Assembly (NCBI GenBank): GCA_031272985.1
Contig: JAISSU010000024.1
Span: 1 to 64,000 of the forward strand
Direction: 5' to 3'
DNA: 64,000 nt
Source of the DNA: Lachnospiraceae bacterium
GTDB lineage: Bacteria > Bacillota > Clostridia > Lachnospirales > Lachnospiraceae
Shown here: one piece after another, positions 27,713 through 36,600 of the stretch
Layout of the letters: every line of letters begins with the position of its first letter
Position numbering within the stretch: position 1 is the stretch's first letter
Notes under the pieces: model-generated
Databases searched by the model: none
The model's input: the letters and a program-made list of their open reading frames with translations, nothing else
What the model was told of the DNA's origin: nothing
Position numbers and translations under genes: made by a program

Positions 27713-28096
27713 TTATGCCTCCTCCGGCACGTCCACTCCGGCTATACGTACCGAAACATCCGCTACTTGCATACCGGTCATATTTTCAATGGAAGTCTTT
27801 ACCTTCTCCTGAACCTTCACAGCGATATCGCTGATAGTGTATCCGTATTTCAGATTCAGCGTCAGTGCCACACTCACGATGCCTTCGAGAATGTCAATCT
27901 TGACACCTTTTGATAAATCCTTTACTCCGAGTTTTCCAATCAATTCCCGTGTCGCGTTCCCCGCCATTGAAGAGACTCCGTCCACCTCCATAGCCGCCAG
28001 TCCCGCAATAATAGCCACGACCTCGTCGGAAATCTTCACCTCTCCGAGCTTTTCATCATATTTTATTGTATAAGCACTTCTTTCAACTTTTGCCAT
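27713..28096 (-). CDS. Asp23/Gls24 family envelope stress protein
   Basis: This 127-residue protein has the Gls24 core (ISDEVVAIIAGLAAMEVDGV; VEGIVSVALTLNLKYGYTIS; NMTGMQVADVSVRIAGVDV). The family is membrane-associated and linked to cell-wall or envelope stress in Gram-positives. The start at 28096 follows GGAGG by seven bases. It heads the nusB operon and has its own promoter, an arrangement common in Clostridia. Confidence 0.92.
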   Translation of the reverse strand: MAKVERSAYTIKYDEKLGEVKISDEVVAIIAGLAAMEVDGVSSMAGNATRELIGKLGVKDLSKGVKIDILEGIVSVALTLNLKYGYTISDIAVKVQEKVKTSIENMTGMQVADVSVRIAGVDVPEEA

Positions 28097-28143
28097 AGGA
28101 AAACCTCCTCGCAATTTTACCTTATCAGGTACCGATTAGACTG

Positions 28144-28172
28144 ATTATATCAAATTGTAAATAATTTGCAAA
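28144..28172 (-). promoter_or_regulatory. Sigma-A promoter of the gls24-nusB operon
   Basis: TTTGCA (28167-28172) and perfect TATAAT (28144-28149) are 17 bases apart on the minus strand, upstream of the Gls24 start. Confidence 0.7.
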
Positions 28173-28226
28173 TACTCTACATATCCTATCGCGACCTGAT
28201 TGTCAATGGGATATAAAGATTCCCAA

Positions 28227-30935
28227 TTATTCCTCTTGCCAGAACTGTGCCAATTTTTCTTTCACATTTGCCAAACTGCACGTTTGCGCGCCGTCCCACT
28301 CTCTTGGAAATACATTCTGATAATCACGACGTTTGAATCTGTCATCTAATAATAGAATTATTCCTCTATCATGTTCGGTTCGGATGACGCGCCCTGCGGC
28401 TTGCATGACTTTATTCATTCCCGGGTATAGATATGCATAATCGAATCCATTTAGTTGACTCTTATCAAAATGTTGCTTTAGCAATTCACGTTCGAGACAT
28501 ACCTGCGGGAGTGCCGTTCCGGCAATGATTGCTCCGATTAGTTTGTCATGTGTTAAATCTATTCCTTCTGAGAATATTCCGCCCAGTACGCAAAATCCGA
28601 GCAGTGTTTCTTCATCTTCGTCTTCAAATTTTTCAAGAAAACTTTCTCTGTCAGCTTCGGTCATGAACTGTGATTGTACGAGCACATTTATATTTATCTT
28701 TCCGACTCTGACTATCTTAGTTTTTTGGTTTGTTTCATTTTCAGTAACGTCGATTTGACTTATGTCTCCCGTGCATTTACAAAACTCCTCATAAACTTCA
28801 GTCATGAATTTATACGATGGGAAAAATGCAATATAATTACCCGCCTTAGCGGATACAATTTCTTTTAGGTAGTATGCGTATTTTGCATACATGCTCTCGG
28901 TTCGCTTAGCGTATTTCGTGCTGACATCCGTCCCTATCAGCACTATCTTTTGCTCATTTTTAAAGACCGTCCTCGCATATATTGCATAATCATCAGTGGC
29001 TATGCTCAGGAGACTTTTATAGTAATTAATAGGCAAAAGTGTTGCTGAAAAAAACACGGTCGAGCGTCCTTTAGCCATGTATTCGTTAAGGTTCTTAGCG
29101 GGATTTACGCAGTATAGCACTACCCGAATTTCGCCTTCCCTCGCAAGTTCAGAATATATAACATAATTATCATCCAAAATATCCGCAATATTTAAGAAAT
29201 CTCTGACTCGGAAATAAAAATTGATAATCAACTCTGCAAATGACTCATGCCCGCGTCTGGTCTCTTTTCTGTCGTCCTCAAGGAAAATTTCCAATTTATT
29301 CATTACTCTCGTAACGCAAGCATGAATCTCCTTAAAAGAAGAAAGAACTCGGTATGTGCCCGGCCGATTGCCGAAATTCGCCGAATCATCAGCTGTTTCA
29401 GTTTGTTGCAGCAGCAACTGCCTTTTCTCTCTTAGGAAAACCTTATTGCACTCTGATAATTCATCAATTAAGGGCATGACTGTCCTGTAGCGCTTTTCTT
29501 TAATTGCATTAATGTCTCTTTTGGCAGATAATATTTCCTCTTTTGAAAGCCTCGCGCTGTACATTTCGCGCCCGCGCTCAACCAAATTATGTGCTTCGTC
29601 AATCAAGAAAATATAATCTTCTTTTGAGCTTTCCGAAAAATATCGCCTTAGATGCGCATTCGGGTCAAAGAGATAATTATAGTCGCAGATTACAGCATCC
29701 GCCCACAATGAAAGGTCAAGTCCCATTTCAAACGGGCAGACTTTATGCTTCCTTGCATGTTCCAGAAGAGCCTCCCTCGAAAAATCATCCGTACAGGTAA
29801 GCAATTCAAAAATCGCGTCATTTACCCTGTCAAAATGTCCTTTTGCAAATGGACAATCCCTCGGATTGCATTGTACATCGCCCGTTATACAGATTTTCTC
29901 CTTTGCCGTAAGGGAAATTACCTTTGCCTTGAGTCCTTTTAGTTTCAGGATTTCAAATCCATGCCATGCAGCTTGTCTCGTAATTGTCTTTGCCGTTAAA
30001 TAGAATACTTTTGCTGCCAGCCCTTCTCCCATAGCTTTTACGGAAGGATATACACAAGCTAAAGTCTTCCCCGACCCCGTCGGCGCCTGAATAAAGAGCT
30101 TCTTTTTGCGAAGTATGGTCTTATAAACAGATGAAACCAAGTCTTTCTGCCCGTGGCGATAATCATACGGAAAGTCCAAATCCTTTATTGAAGTACTACG
30201 TATTTCTTCCCACTCAACAAGGAAATCACTCCAGCGCCTGTATTTTTCCATCAATTCATAAAACCATTCTTCCAAAACTTCTCGGCTGTAAACATGATAG
30301 AAGCTTCTGATTTCCTCAGTCTCCAGATGACAGTAAGTAACAGAAACGCCCATGAATTTTTTATCATTGGAAGCAGCATAGAAATATGCATAGCATAACG
30401 CCTGCGCCAGATGCACTCGATCAGGCTTATTAAGATTTAAAAAATCCCTCCATGTCCCCTTTATTTCCTCAATCATAGTTAAGGGGTACAGCGCCTCTTC
30501 CCGCGTATTCTCAATCACTGCCGGCAATTCCCTAAGTCTTTCTTGATCCGTTGGCGCTTCCGGCTGCGAATTTTCCACCACCGTTTCAATTCCGAGGGAT
30601 TCACAAGTCTTTAGGAACTTTTGTGACTTAGTTTCAGACTTCTTCTTATTTAGACGTTTCGTCGATTTTTTAGTATGCCCGAATATCTCACCCATGGTAA
30701 GATACACCCCGTCAGTGCGTCCGTCAATTCTTATATCGTATTTTTCGTAAGAAACCGTGAAAGAAAGGGGGACTTCGCTACGGTAATCCCCGCCCCTTTT
30801 GCTTTGAATTTTTTTGTGAATACGTATGCCATCAAGCATAGACTCATAATCCGGGCTCCCCGAACCCGAATCTAAATCTCCCTCTCGAAATAGAAACTCG
30901 ACTAAATTGCGGACGGATATTTGAAGAGATTTCAC
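28227..30935 (-). CDS. DinG/XPD-like helicase with N-terminal nuclease domain
   Basis: This 902-residue superfamily 2 protein contains Walker A APTGSGKTLACVYP near residue 288, DEAH as FLIDEAHNLVERG near 433, and the late motif QAAGRVIRTEHDRG near 850. Cysteines C351, C357, C361 and C400 or so (KICITGDVQCNPRDCPFA; HKVCPFEMG) fit the Fe-S cluster of XPD/DinG helicases. The first 230 residues (IHKKIQSKRGGDYRSEVPL; IDGRTDGVYL; EEIKGTWRD) look like a PD-(D/E)xK nuclease related to Cas4/RecB. The likely role is 5'-3' unwinding of damaged or branched DNA. It overlaps gatD by four bases. Confidence 0.88.
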   Translation of the reverse strand: MKSLQISVRNLVEFLFREGDLDSGSGSPDYESMLDGIRIHKKIQSKRGGDYRSEVPLSFTVSYEKYDIRIDGRTDGVYLTMGEIFGHTKKSTKRLNKKKSETKSQKFLKTCESLGIETVVENSQPEAPTDQERLRELPAVIENTREEALYPLTMIEEIKGTWRDFLNLNKPDRVHLAQALCYAYFYAASNDKKFMGVSVTYCHLETEEIRSFYHVYSREVLEEWFYELMEKYRRWSDFLVEWEEIRSTSIKDLDFPYDYRHGQKDLVSSVYKTILRKKKLFIQAPTGSGKTLACVYPSVKAMGEGLAAKVFYLTAKTITRQAAWHGFEILKLKGLKAKVISLTAKEKICITGDVQCNPRDCPFAKGHFDRVNDAIFELLTCTDDFSREALLEHARKHKVCPFEMGLDLSLWADAVICDYNYLFDPNAHLRRYFSESSKEDYIFLIDEAHNLVERGREMYSARLSKEEILSAKRDINAIKEKRYRTVMPLIDELSECNKVFLREKRQLLLQQTETADDSANFGNRPGTYRVLSSFKEIHACVTRVMNKLEIFLEDDRKETRRGHESFAELIINFYFRVRDFLNIADILDDNYVIYSELAREGEIRVVLYCVNPAKNLNEYMAKGRSTVFFSATLLPINYYKSLLSIATDDYAIYARTVFKNEQKIVLIGTDVSTKYAKRTESMYAKYAYYLKEIVSAKAGNYIAFFPSYKFMTEVYEEFCKCTGDISQIDVTENETNQKTKIVRVGKININVLVQSQFMTEADRESFLEKFEDEDEETLLGFCVLGGIFSEGIDLTHDKLIGAIIAGTALPQVCLERELLKQHFDKSQLNGFDYAYLYPGMNKVMQAAGRVIRTEHDRGIILLLDDRFKRRDYQNVFPREWDGAQTCSLANVKEKLAQFWQEE

Positions 30936-31663
30936 TTTATAAACCTCTTTACGATATAGTCATTGGCCTCGTGCTCCAAAGTATCATCCAACTTTGGCAG
31001 TTCGCCGAGACCGTATTTTTTCTCTAATGCTGCGCTTAAAAGATAATCTGCCACCTGCGGGTTTTTCGGCAATAGAGGACCATGCAGATAGGTTCCGATA
31101 ATGTTCTTATAAATTATGCCTTCGTGTTTTTTGTCATCGTTATTTCCAAACCCGGACAAAACTTGACCAAACGGCTTTACATCACTGCCGGTATATGTCC
31201 TGCCTCCGTGATTCTCAAACCCTGTCACGGGCATTGTGACTATGTCACTTTCAAGGACAATATTTCCAATCAGACGTCCTTCTTTTTGGATAGTATGAAG
31301 GTCGACCAATTCTAAGCCCTTTATTTTGTCATCTCCGATTTGATAATAGGCTCCGAGAAGCTGGTATCCGCCGCAAACTGCAATTAATACACCGCCGTCT
31401 TCGACATAGCTTTTCAATTCTGCCCGAACCCCAAGAAGACTCTCACATACTAATTTTTGCTCTCTGTCAGATCCGCCGCCCAGCAGAATTATATCCACTT
31501 TTGTAATATCGATGGCGTCCCCGGTATTAAATTCCATGAGATCTGCTTTAATCCCACGCCATTTAAGACGCATCAAAAGACAGGCTATATTTCCCCTGTC
31601 GCCGTAGAGATTTAAAAGGTCCGGATACAGATGTCCAATCGTAATACTTTTCGTAGCTGCCAT
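30932..31663 (-). CDS. gatD: Lipid II isoglutaminyl synthase, glutaminase subunit
   Basis: GatD supplies ammonia from glutamine to MurT for amidating the D-Glu residue of lipid II. The CobB/CobQ-like amidotransferase fold starts SITIGHLYPDLLNLYGDRGN. The nucleophile Cys lies in AVCGGYQLLG near residue 97, and the catalytic His in IGTYLHGPLL near 207. I set the start at 31663, after GGGAG. It lies directly downstream of murT. Confidence 0.93.
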   Translation of the reverse strand: MAATKSITIGHLYPDLLNLYGDRGNIACLLMRLKWRGIKADLMEFNTGDAIDITKVDIILLGGGSDREQKLVCESLLGVRAELKSYVEDGGVLIAVCGGYQLLGAYYQIGDDKIKGLELVDLHTIQKEGRLIGNIVLESDIVTMPVTGFENHGGRTYTGSDVKPFGQVLSGFGNNDDKKHEGIIYKNIIGTYLHGPLLPKNPQVADYLLSAALEKKYGLGELPKLDDTLEHEANDYIVKRFIK

Positions 31664-31712
31664 AAAGTCTCCCTGTATACTCAAATAATCAGCTTTTCAT
31701 AAGCGATACTGA

Positions 31713-33074
31713 TTACTTTGTCATAGCTTTTAACAATTGCCCTGTCGTATAAAGCGCAGTATAATTCACTAACACATATAGATTCGTGCTCCCCGCACGT
31801 AAAAGTTCATCAATCGCCGCCCTTACTTCCCTGACAGGCTTCGCTTTGATATCTACGTATTTTAGCCTCAATCCCATGTCCAAATAACGGATGCCGGATG
31901 TAATTATATTATTAGCATTTACTTCACTTAATCTGTCAAAATCCACATCCCAAAGCCACGATATATCCGTCCCGTCCTGCGCGTTATCATTAATAACGAT
32001 GATAATGTCTTTGGGTTTTGTATCCTGCATAACGGCTTGAATATTCTGATTAAAACCGGCAGGATTTTTAGCCAGATTCAGAGTGACTTTTGCTTCGCCG
32101 ATTTGGAAAGTCTCCATGCGACCGTTATTTGGCTTATAGGAATTTAACATATTTTGGAAATTCGAAGGGCAAACTCCGGACGTTCTTATTGCACTATAAG
32201 CCGCAAGGATGTTATAGACATTATACAGTCCTCTGAAACCCGTAGAAAAAGTAGTTCCTGAATGGGAGGGATATTCTCGTAAATAAAAAGACAGACCGGA
32301 ATCTAAATCCCGTGATTCTATTTCATCAGCTGTAAAATCAAGAAAAGGTCTCTTGAAATCACAGGCGCTGCAACGATAATCACCCAATTGCGAATAGTGA
32401 TAAAAGCTATAATTAAGAATCGCACCGCATTTTTTACAGAAACGTCCTTCCCTGATTTCATTCATTTCTTTGGAATCTCCCACTTGCTTAGGTATGCCAT
32501 AGGTAATCATCTCATTATTTTCCGCGGCAGCCAAATATGCGCATAGTGCATCGTCACCATTGACTATTAATTTCATATTCGGACAGGCGTTTAAGACCTC
32601 GCGCAAAATCTCCATAGTGATGTCGATTTCCCCATATCTGTCCAACTGGTCCCTGAAAAGATTCGTTAACACCATATAATCGGGAGTAAAATGCGGTAAT
32701 ATCCTCCTGGTAGAAGCCTCATCCACCTCAATACAGGCATAATCACAATCAATTCGTCCCCTGAAATCAGAAGCGAGAACAAACGCGGCAGTCACTCCAT
32801 TTAGCATATTAGATCCGGTGTTATTACAGATTATTTTATAACCTTCGTATTCCAAACCCAGAGCCAATAGATTATTCGTCGTCGTTTTTCCATTTGTACC
32901 GCACACAATAAAAATGTCATTCCTGATCTGAGACGAAAGATCTTTCAGAATTGAAGGACAAATATCTAATGCGAGCTTCCCTGCCCATGTTACGCCCTGA
33001 CGCTTAAATAGCTTAACACTCGCCCAGTATGCAATTTTCGCGACAATAATCGCAATAAATCTTCTTAAAAACAC
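31713..33074 (-). CDS. murT: Lipid II isoglutaminyl synthase, Mur ligase subunit
   Basis: MurT is a Mur ligase homologue that amidates lipid II with ammonia from GatD. The ATP-binding GTNGKTTTNNL is near residue 60. A four-Cys zinc ribbon (CKKCG...CSACD, about 213-237) is the MurT hallmark. The C-terminal DUF1727 region contains NDNAQDGTDISWLWDVDFD. It is 453 residues and overlaps the sugar kinase by 10 bases. Confidence 0.94.
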   Translation of the reverse strand: MFLRRFIAIIVAKIAYWASVKLFKRQGVTWAGKLALDICPSILKDLSSQIRNDIFIVCGTNGKTTTNNLLALGLEYEGYKIICNNTGSNMLNGVTAAFVLASDFRGRIDCDYACIEVDEASTRRILPHFTPDYMVLTNLFRDQLDRYGEIDITMEILREVLNACPNMKLIVNGDDALCAYLAAAENNEMITYGIPKQVGDSKEMNEIREGRFCKKCGAILNYSFYHYSQLGDYRCSACDFKRPFLDFTADEIESRDLDSGLSFYLREYPSHSGTTFSTGFRGLYNVYNILAAYSAIRTSGVCPSNFQNMLNSYKPNNGRMETFQIGEAKVTLNLAKNPAGFNQNIQAVMQDTKPKDIIIVINDNAQDGTDISWLWDVDFDRLSEVNANNIITSGIRYLDMGLRLKYVDIKAKPVREVRAAIDELLRAGSTNLYVLVNYTALYTTGQLLKAMTK

Positions 33075-34087
33075 CGATAAATCTCCTGTAAATCGGGCAT
33101 TGATCGAAGTGCCCCTTTTCTCGTGGTTATTAACGCGGCAGCAGCATTTGCGAAACGCAGGATCTCTTTCAGCGATTCTTCATCTATTTCCTTTTCTATT
33201 TCCTTTTCCATGTCATAACCATATGCGTTGTCCGAGGCAGTGAGATTCTTTGTCCTGTACGGAAAAAAACCTTTCTCAATCAAGCGATCTATCGCTGCTC
33301 CGAAAAATGTGTCCCCTGCTCCCGTGGTATCTACTGTCTGCACACTAAATCCGCATTGTTCGGCTTTTATGCCTCTGTAATAGGCTCTGCTACCGGCTTT
33401 TCCCAAGGTCAATAAAGTAAGGGGGATTTCGTAGGTTTCAATTATCTCTATTATCCCTGTATCTATATCTTTTCCGGTGACAAATTCCACTTCATTATCC
33501 GAAATCTTTAATACATCACATTGCTCAAAACCATATCTCATATATTTCTTCGCATCTTCTAAATTATCCCATAATGGCTCGCGTAAATTCGGATCAAAAC
33601 AAAGCATACATCCCGCTTCTTTTGCGACCTCTATCGCTTTAAAAAGTGCATTTCGAACCGGCAGATCGGTCATCGAAAGCGTCCCAAAATAGAAGATCTT
33701 AGATTGCTTTATAAGCTCATAGTCGACCTCGTCTTCTGTCAGCATAATATCCGCACCGGGCTTTCTGTAAAACGAAAAATCCCTGTCTCCGCCCGCAAGC
33801 GTCTGAACAATAGCCAGTGTCGTGTGCACATGCGGATCTTTTTTAAGGGCACTATTATCTATGCCGCAATCCGAAAGCGTCTTTTCAAGTAAATGTCCGA
33901 AGCCATCGTCTCCGACCTTTCCGATGAAAGCAGTTTTTCTCCCAAGTTTTGCAAGAATGGCCATCGCATTGCAGACTGCACCACCGGGGCACGCTTCCAT
34001 TAATAGATTCCCCTGCTCACTCTTTCCGTATACCGGAAAATCAATCAGAAGTTCTCCCAACGCTACCGCATCAATTGTTTTCCTCAT
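33065..34087 (-). CDS. PfkB-family sugar kinase (fructokinase-like)
   Basis: This ribokinase/PfkB protein phosphorylates a sugar, probably fructose by resemblance. The N-terminal GELLIDFPV and PGGAVCNAMAILAKLG motifs are typical, and the C-terminal DTTGAGDTFFGA holds the catalytic Asp. A 30-residue insert rich in Glu/Lys (EKEIEKEIDEESLKEI) sits after the ATP motif. The start at 34087 has only a weak ribosome site. Its location upstream of murT/gatD looks like operon neighbourhood rather than shared function. Confidence 0.88.
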   Translation of the reverse strand: MRKTIDAVALGELLIDFPVYGKSEQGNLLMEACPGGAVCNAMAILAKLGRKTAFIGKVGDDGFGHLLEKTLSDCGIDNSALKKDPHVHTTLAIVQTLAGGDRDFSFYRKPGADIMLTEDEVDYELIKQSKIFYFGTLSMTDLPVRNALFKAIEVAKEAGCMLCFDPNLREPLWDNLEDAKKYMRYGFEQCDVLKISDNEVEFVTGKDIDTGIIEIIETYEIPLTLLTLGKAGSRAYYRGIKAEQCGFSVQTVDTTGAGDTFFGAAIDRLIEKGFFPYRTKNLTASDNAYGYDMEKEIEKEIDEESLKEILRFANAAAALITTRKGALRSMPDLQEIYRCF

Positions 34088-34188
34088 TTCGATACCCCAA
34101 TTCAATCCCGGATCGGAAAGTCCCCCTCACCGTATTACTACATTTACTGTATTTTCGAAATTAAATTTCCAAAAGAGTTACAAATCGC

Positions 34189-35049
34189 TTATATGATATC
34201 TACAATTTTCGTAACCGTTAAGGCTACGACTCCCGGTCCCGTATGGCAGGCTACACTTAAGGACAAGCAGTCATCTTCTATCTCAAACTCAGGAAATCTA
34301 TCCGCGCATTCCTTAAACCAAGAAAGCGACTCTTCGCGTTTGCCCGAATAAGCGGAGCGCAGAACTACGTTTTTCCCAGCAAATTTATTTTGTAAATCTT
34401 TCTCAATCGCTTCAAGAATAACTTTTTTAGCAGCTTTTGTCCCTCGAGTTTTCGTAAGAACGTCAATCTTACCGCCCGGGATGGTCAAAACCGGCTTTAT
34501 ATTAAGCACTGTTCCTATCGCTGCTGCGGCAGGAGTGATTCTGCCTCCTTTTTTCAAATATTTAAGCGAATCGACAGCCAAATAAATGCTTGATTCATTG
34601 GCTTCTTTTTCTAATATCTTCTTAATCTGTGCGGCGGTTTTCCCGCTTTCCCTTAATGCAATCGCGTCAAAAACCGATTGCTTCAAAGTAACGCTTATTC
34701 TTTTATTATCTACTACGTGGACTTTTCCGTCGAAATCCATCGACAGAGCCTTTGCCACCTCACAACTCGCAGAAAGAGCACTCGACATAGGTATATAGCA
34801 AATCTCGTCATTATCCTCGAGAATCTTCTTCCACAATCCCATAACATCTCCCGGAGAAGGCTGAGAAGTCGAGACATCCGCACCGTCAGAAAGCTGTTGA
34901 TAGAATTGTTCCTGCGTTAAAGAAATATCCTCAAAGAAAATATCACCGTTTATGAAAAAGGGCATAGGTACAACAAAAATGCCTAATTCTTCAGCTTTTT
35001 TTTGAGTAATTCCGCTATTGCTGTCTGTTACTATCGCCGTTTGCGCCAT
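34189..35049 (-). CDS. DegV family fatty-acid-binding protein
   Basis: This 286-residue protein has the DegV signatures: IVTDSNSGITQKKAEELGI at the N-terminus, SDGADVSTSQPSPGD near residue 50, and HTGPGVVALTV near the end. Family members such as FakB bind a fatty acid in the cell for phosphorylation by FakA. FakA is not in this window, so the ligand role here is by family only. Confidence 0.92.
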   Translation of the reverse strand: MAQTAIVTDSNSGITQKKAEELGIFVVPMPFFINGDIFFEDISLTQEQFYQQLSDGADVSTSQPSPGDVMGLWKKILEDNDEICYIPMSSALSASCEVAKALSMDFDGKVHVVDNKRISVTLKQSVFDAIALRESGKTAAQIKKILEKEANESSIYLAVDSLKYLKKGGRITPAAAAIGTVLNIKPVLTIPGGKIDVLTKTRGTKAAKKVILEAIEKDLQNKFAGKNVVLRSAYSGKREESLSWFKECADRFPEFEIEDDCLSLSVACHTGPGVVALTVTKIVDII

Positions 35050-35100
35050 ATTATCATATACTCCATCTTTAGTATCGGTTCCTATCGGATAAGCTTCTGT

Positions 35101-35904
35101 CTAATTAACTCTAAGTAACTCTGACATTATATCACGTCCTGCAACCGACATATTTAACGCATTTGCCCTGTCTGTGCCCACTGTACAATCAAGTATTAAC
35201 TTAACCGTATCAAATGCAAGACTTTGAAAATTATTTTCTGCGCTTAAATGCCCGAGCAAAACTCCTTGCAAATCGTCATGCATAATGTCCGCCAACAACC
35301 TTCCGCAATTCTCATTGGAAAGATGTCCTCTCTCTCCCAAAACTCTCTGTTTTAGATGATATGGATATGGTCCGGTCTCTAACATTAATATATCATGATT
35401 CGACTCTAACAAAATCGCATTGACTCCTTCTAAGTAAGCAACCATCTCCGATGTATAATAACCCAAATCAGTAACTACCGCCACACTTTTATTGTTCTCA
35501 AAAATCCGATACCCGCAAGACTCGTACGCATCGTGGGATGTTTTGATCGGTAAAATAGTCAATGAACCAATCTGAAATTCATTGCCGCGGTTAATTTCGC
35601 AAAAACGCTCGTCAGGAATTTCTCCGAGATTGCGTAATTCTTTTATGCCTTCAATACTGCCTCTCGTTGCGTAAATCTTAGCAGGAAAAGCCCTACTTAT
35701 GACTCCCAAACCTCCCACATGGTCACTATGCTCATGGGTCACCAAAATCCCATCCAGTTTATTACCATCGACATCTAAAGACGCAAGCGATTGTGCAGCT
35801 CGTCTCTTTGTGATGCCTGCATCTATTAATATGTGTGTGTCCTCATTTCCTACGTAAATACAGTTACCGCTGCTGCCGCTAACCAAAGCACAAAGTTTTA
35901 ACAT
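35101..35904 (-). CDS. MBL-fold hydrolase, WalJ/YycJ-like
   Basis: This 267-residue metallo-beta-lactamase-fold protein has LVSGSSGNCIYVG at the start and the metal motif THEHSDHVGGLG near residue 57. SNHDILML and GHLSAENN follow. It resembles WalJ (YycJ), a nuclease-like protein linked to cell division/DNA repair coordination in Firmicutes. It is not next to walRK here, so I leave the symbol blank. Confidence 0.87.
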   Translation of the reverse strand: MLKLCALVSGSSGNCIYVGNEDTHILIDAGITKRRAAQSLASLDVDGNKLDGILVTHEHSDHVGGLGVISRAFPAKIYATRGSIEGIKELRNLGEIPDERFCEINRGNEFQIGSLTILPIKTSHDAYESCGYRIFENNKSVAVVTDLGYYTSEMVAYLEGVNAILLESNHDILMLETGPYPYHLKQRVLGERGHLSNENCGRLLADIMHDDLQGVLLGHLSAENNFQSLAFDTVKLILDCTVGTDRANALNMSVAGRDIMSELLRVN

Positions 35905-35964
35905 TGCTAATCAGGTACTCCTTGACTGATATATTACTATCAAATACTATATTTATTAATCTAT

Positions 35965-36555
35965 TTATATTTTTTTCAATATTGCATCAAGCTGTTCACA
36001 GGTCTCGGCAAAAGCTCCCGAATTATCAATTACACGGTCGCAATTTTTCAAGTATTCTTCTTTTGATAGTTGCGTATCCATAATTGCTTCAACTTTCTCT
36101 GACTCAATGCCCCTTGAATATCTTAGCCGATTTAAACGAATACACTTTTTTGTGTAAATAAACCATAGCTCATTACAGATATTCTTATATCCGTCCTCAA
36201 TGAGCAGCGCCGCCTCAATCAAAAAAAGGTTGGTGTGCTTTTTTTGCTCGCTCTTAATGCGCCTTTGTATCTCACTTTTTACTTCAGGATGCACAATAGA
36301 GTTTAGGACACGCAGTTTTTCTTTATCTGCAAATACAATATTTGCCAATTTTTTCCTGTCAATCTCATTTTTATTATCAAGGATTTCATTTCCGAAAAAG
36401 GAAACTATGGGCTCATAACATGGTTGACCTTTTTTCTGCAGCTTTTTAGCTACATCGTCGGCATGGCAGATGGTAGCTCCATACCTGTCGTGCATATATT
36501 CCATTACCTGAGTCTTTCCGGAACCGATTCCGCCTGTAATTCCAATAATCTTCAT
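35965..36555 (-). CDS. coaE: Dephospho-CoA kinase
   Basis: CoaE performs the last step of coenzyme A synthesis. The P-loop GITGGIGSGKTQV is at residues 5-17, CHADDVAKKL follows, and VHPEV is the conserved mid-protein motif. It is 196 residues. It lies 45 bases downstream of polA, the common Firmicutes polA-coaE pair. Confidence 0.94.
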   Translation of the reverse strand: MKIIGITGGIGSGKTQVMEYMHDRYGATICHADDVAKKLQKKGQPCYEPIVSFFGNEILDNKNEIDRKKLANIVFADKEKLRVLNSIVHPEVKSEIQRRIKSEQKKHTNLFLIEAALLIEDGYKNICNELWFIYTKKCIRLNRLRYSRGIESEKVEAIMDTQLSKEEYLKNCDRVIDNSGAFAETCEQLDAILKKI

Positions 36556-36600
36556 TCATTACTCACTTTCAGTTACTATTCTTAGTTCTATTAATCTGTG

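Noticed and set aside
28196-28226. Terminator after the nuclease-helicase
   Set aside because: Only a 5-bp stem (TGGGA/TCCCA) and no T run.
28227-30935. CRISPR-associated Cas3/Cas4 gene
   Set aside because: The helicase is of the XPD/DinG type, and there is no CRISPR array or other cas gene in the window.
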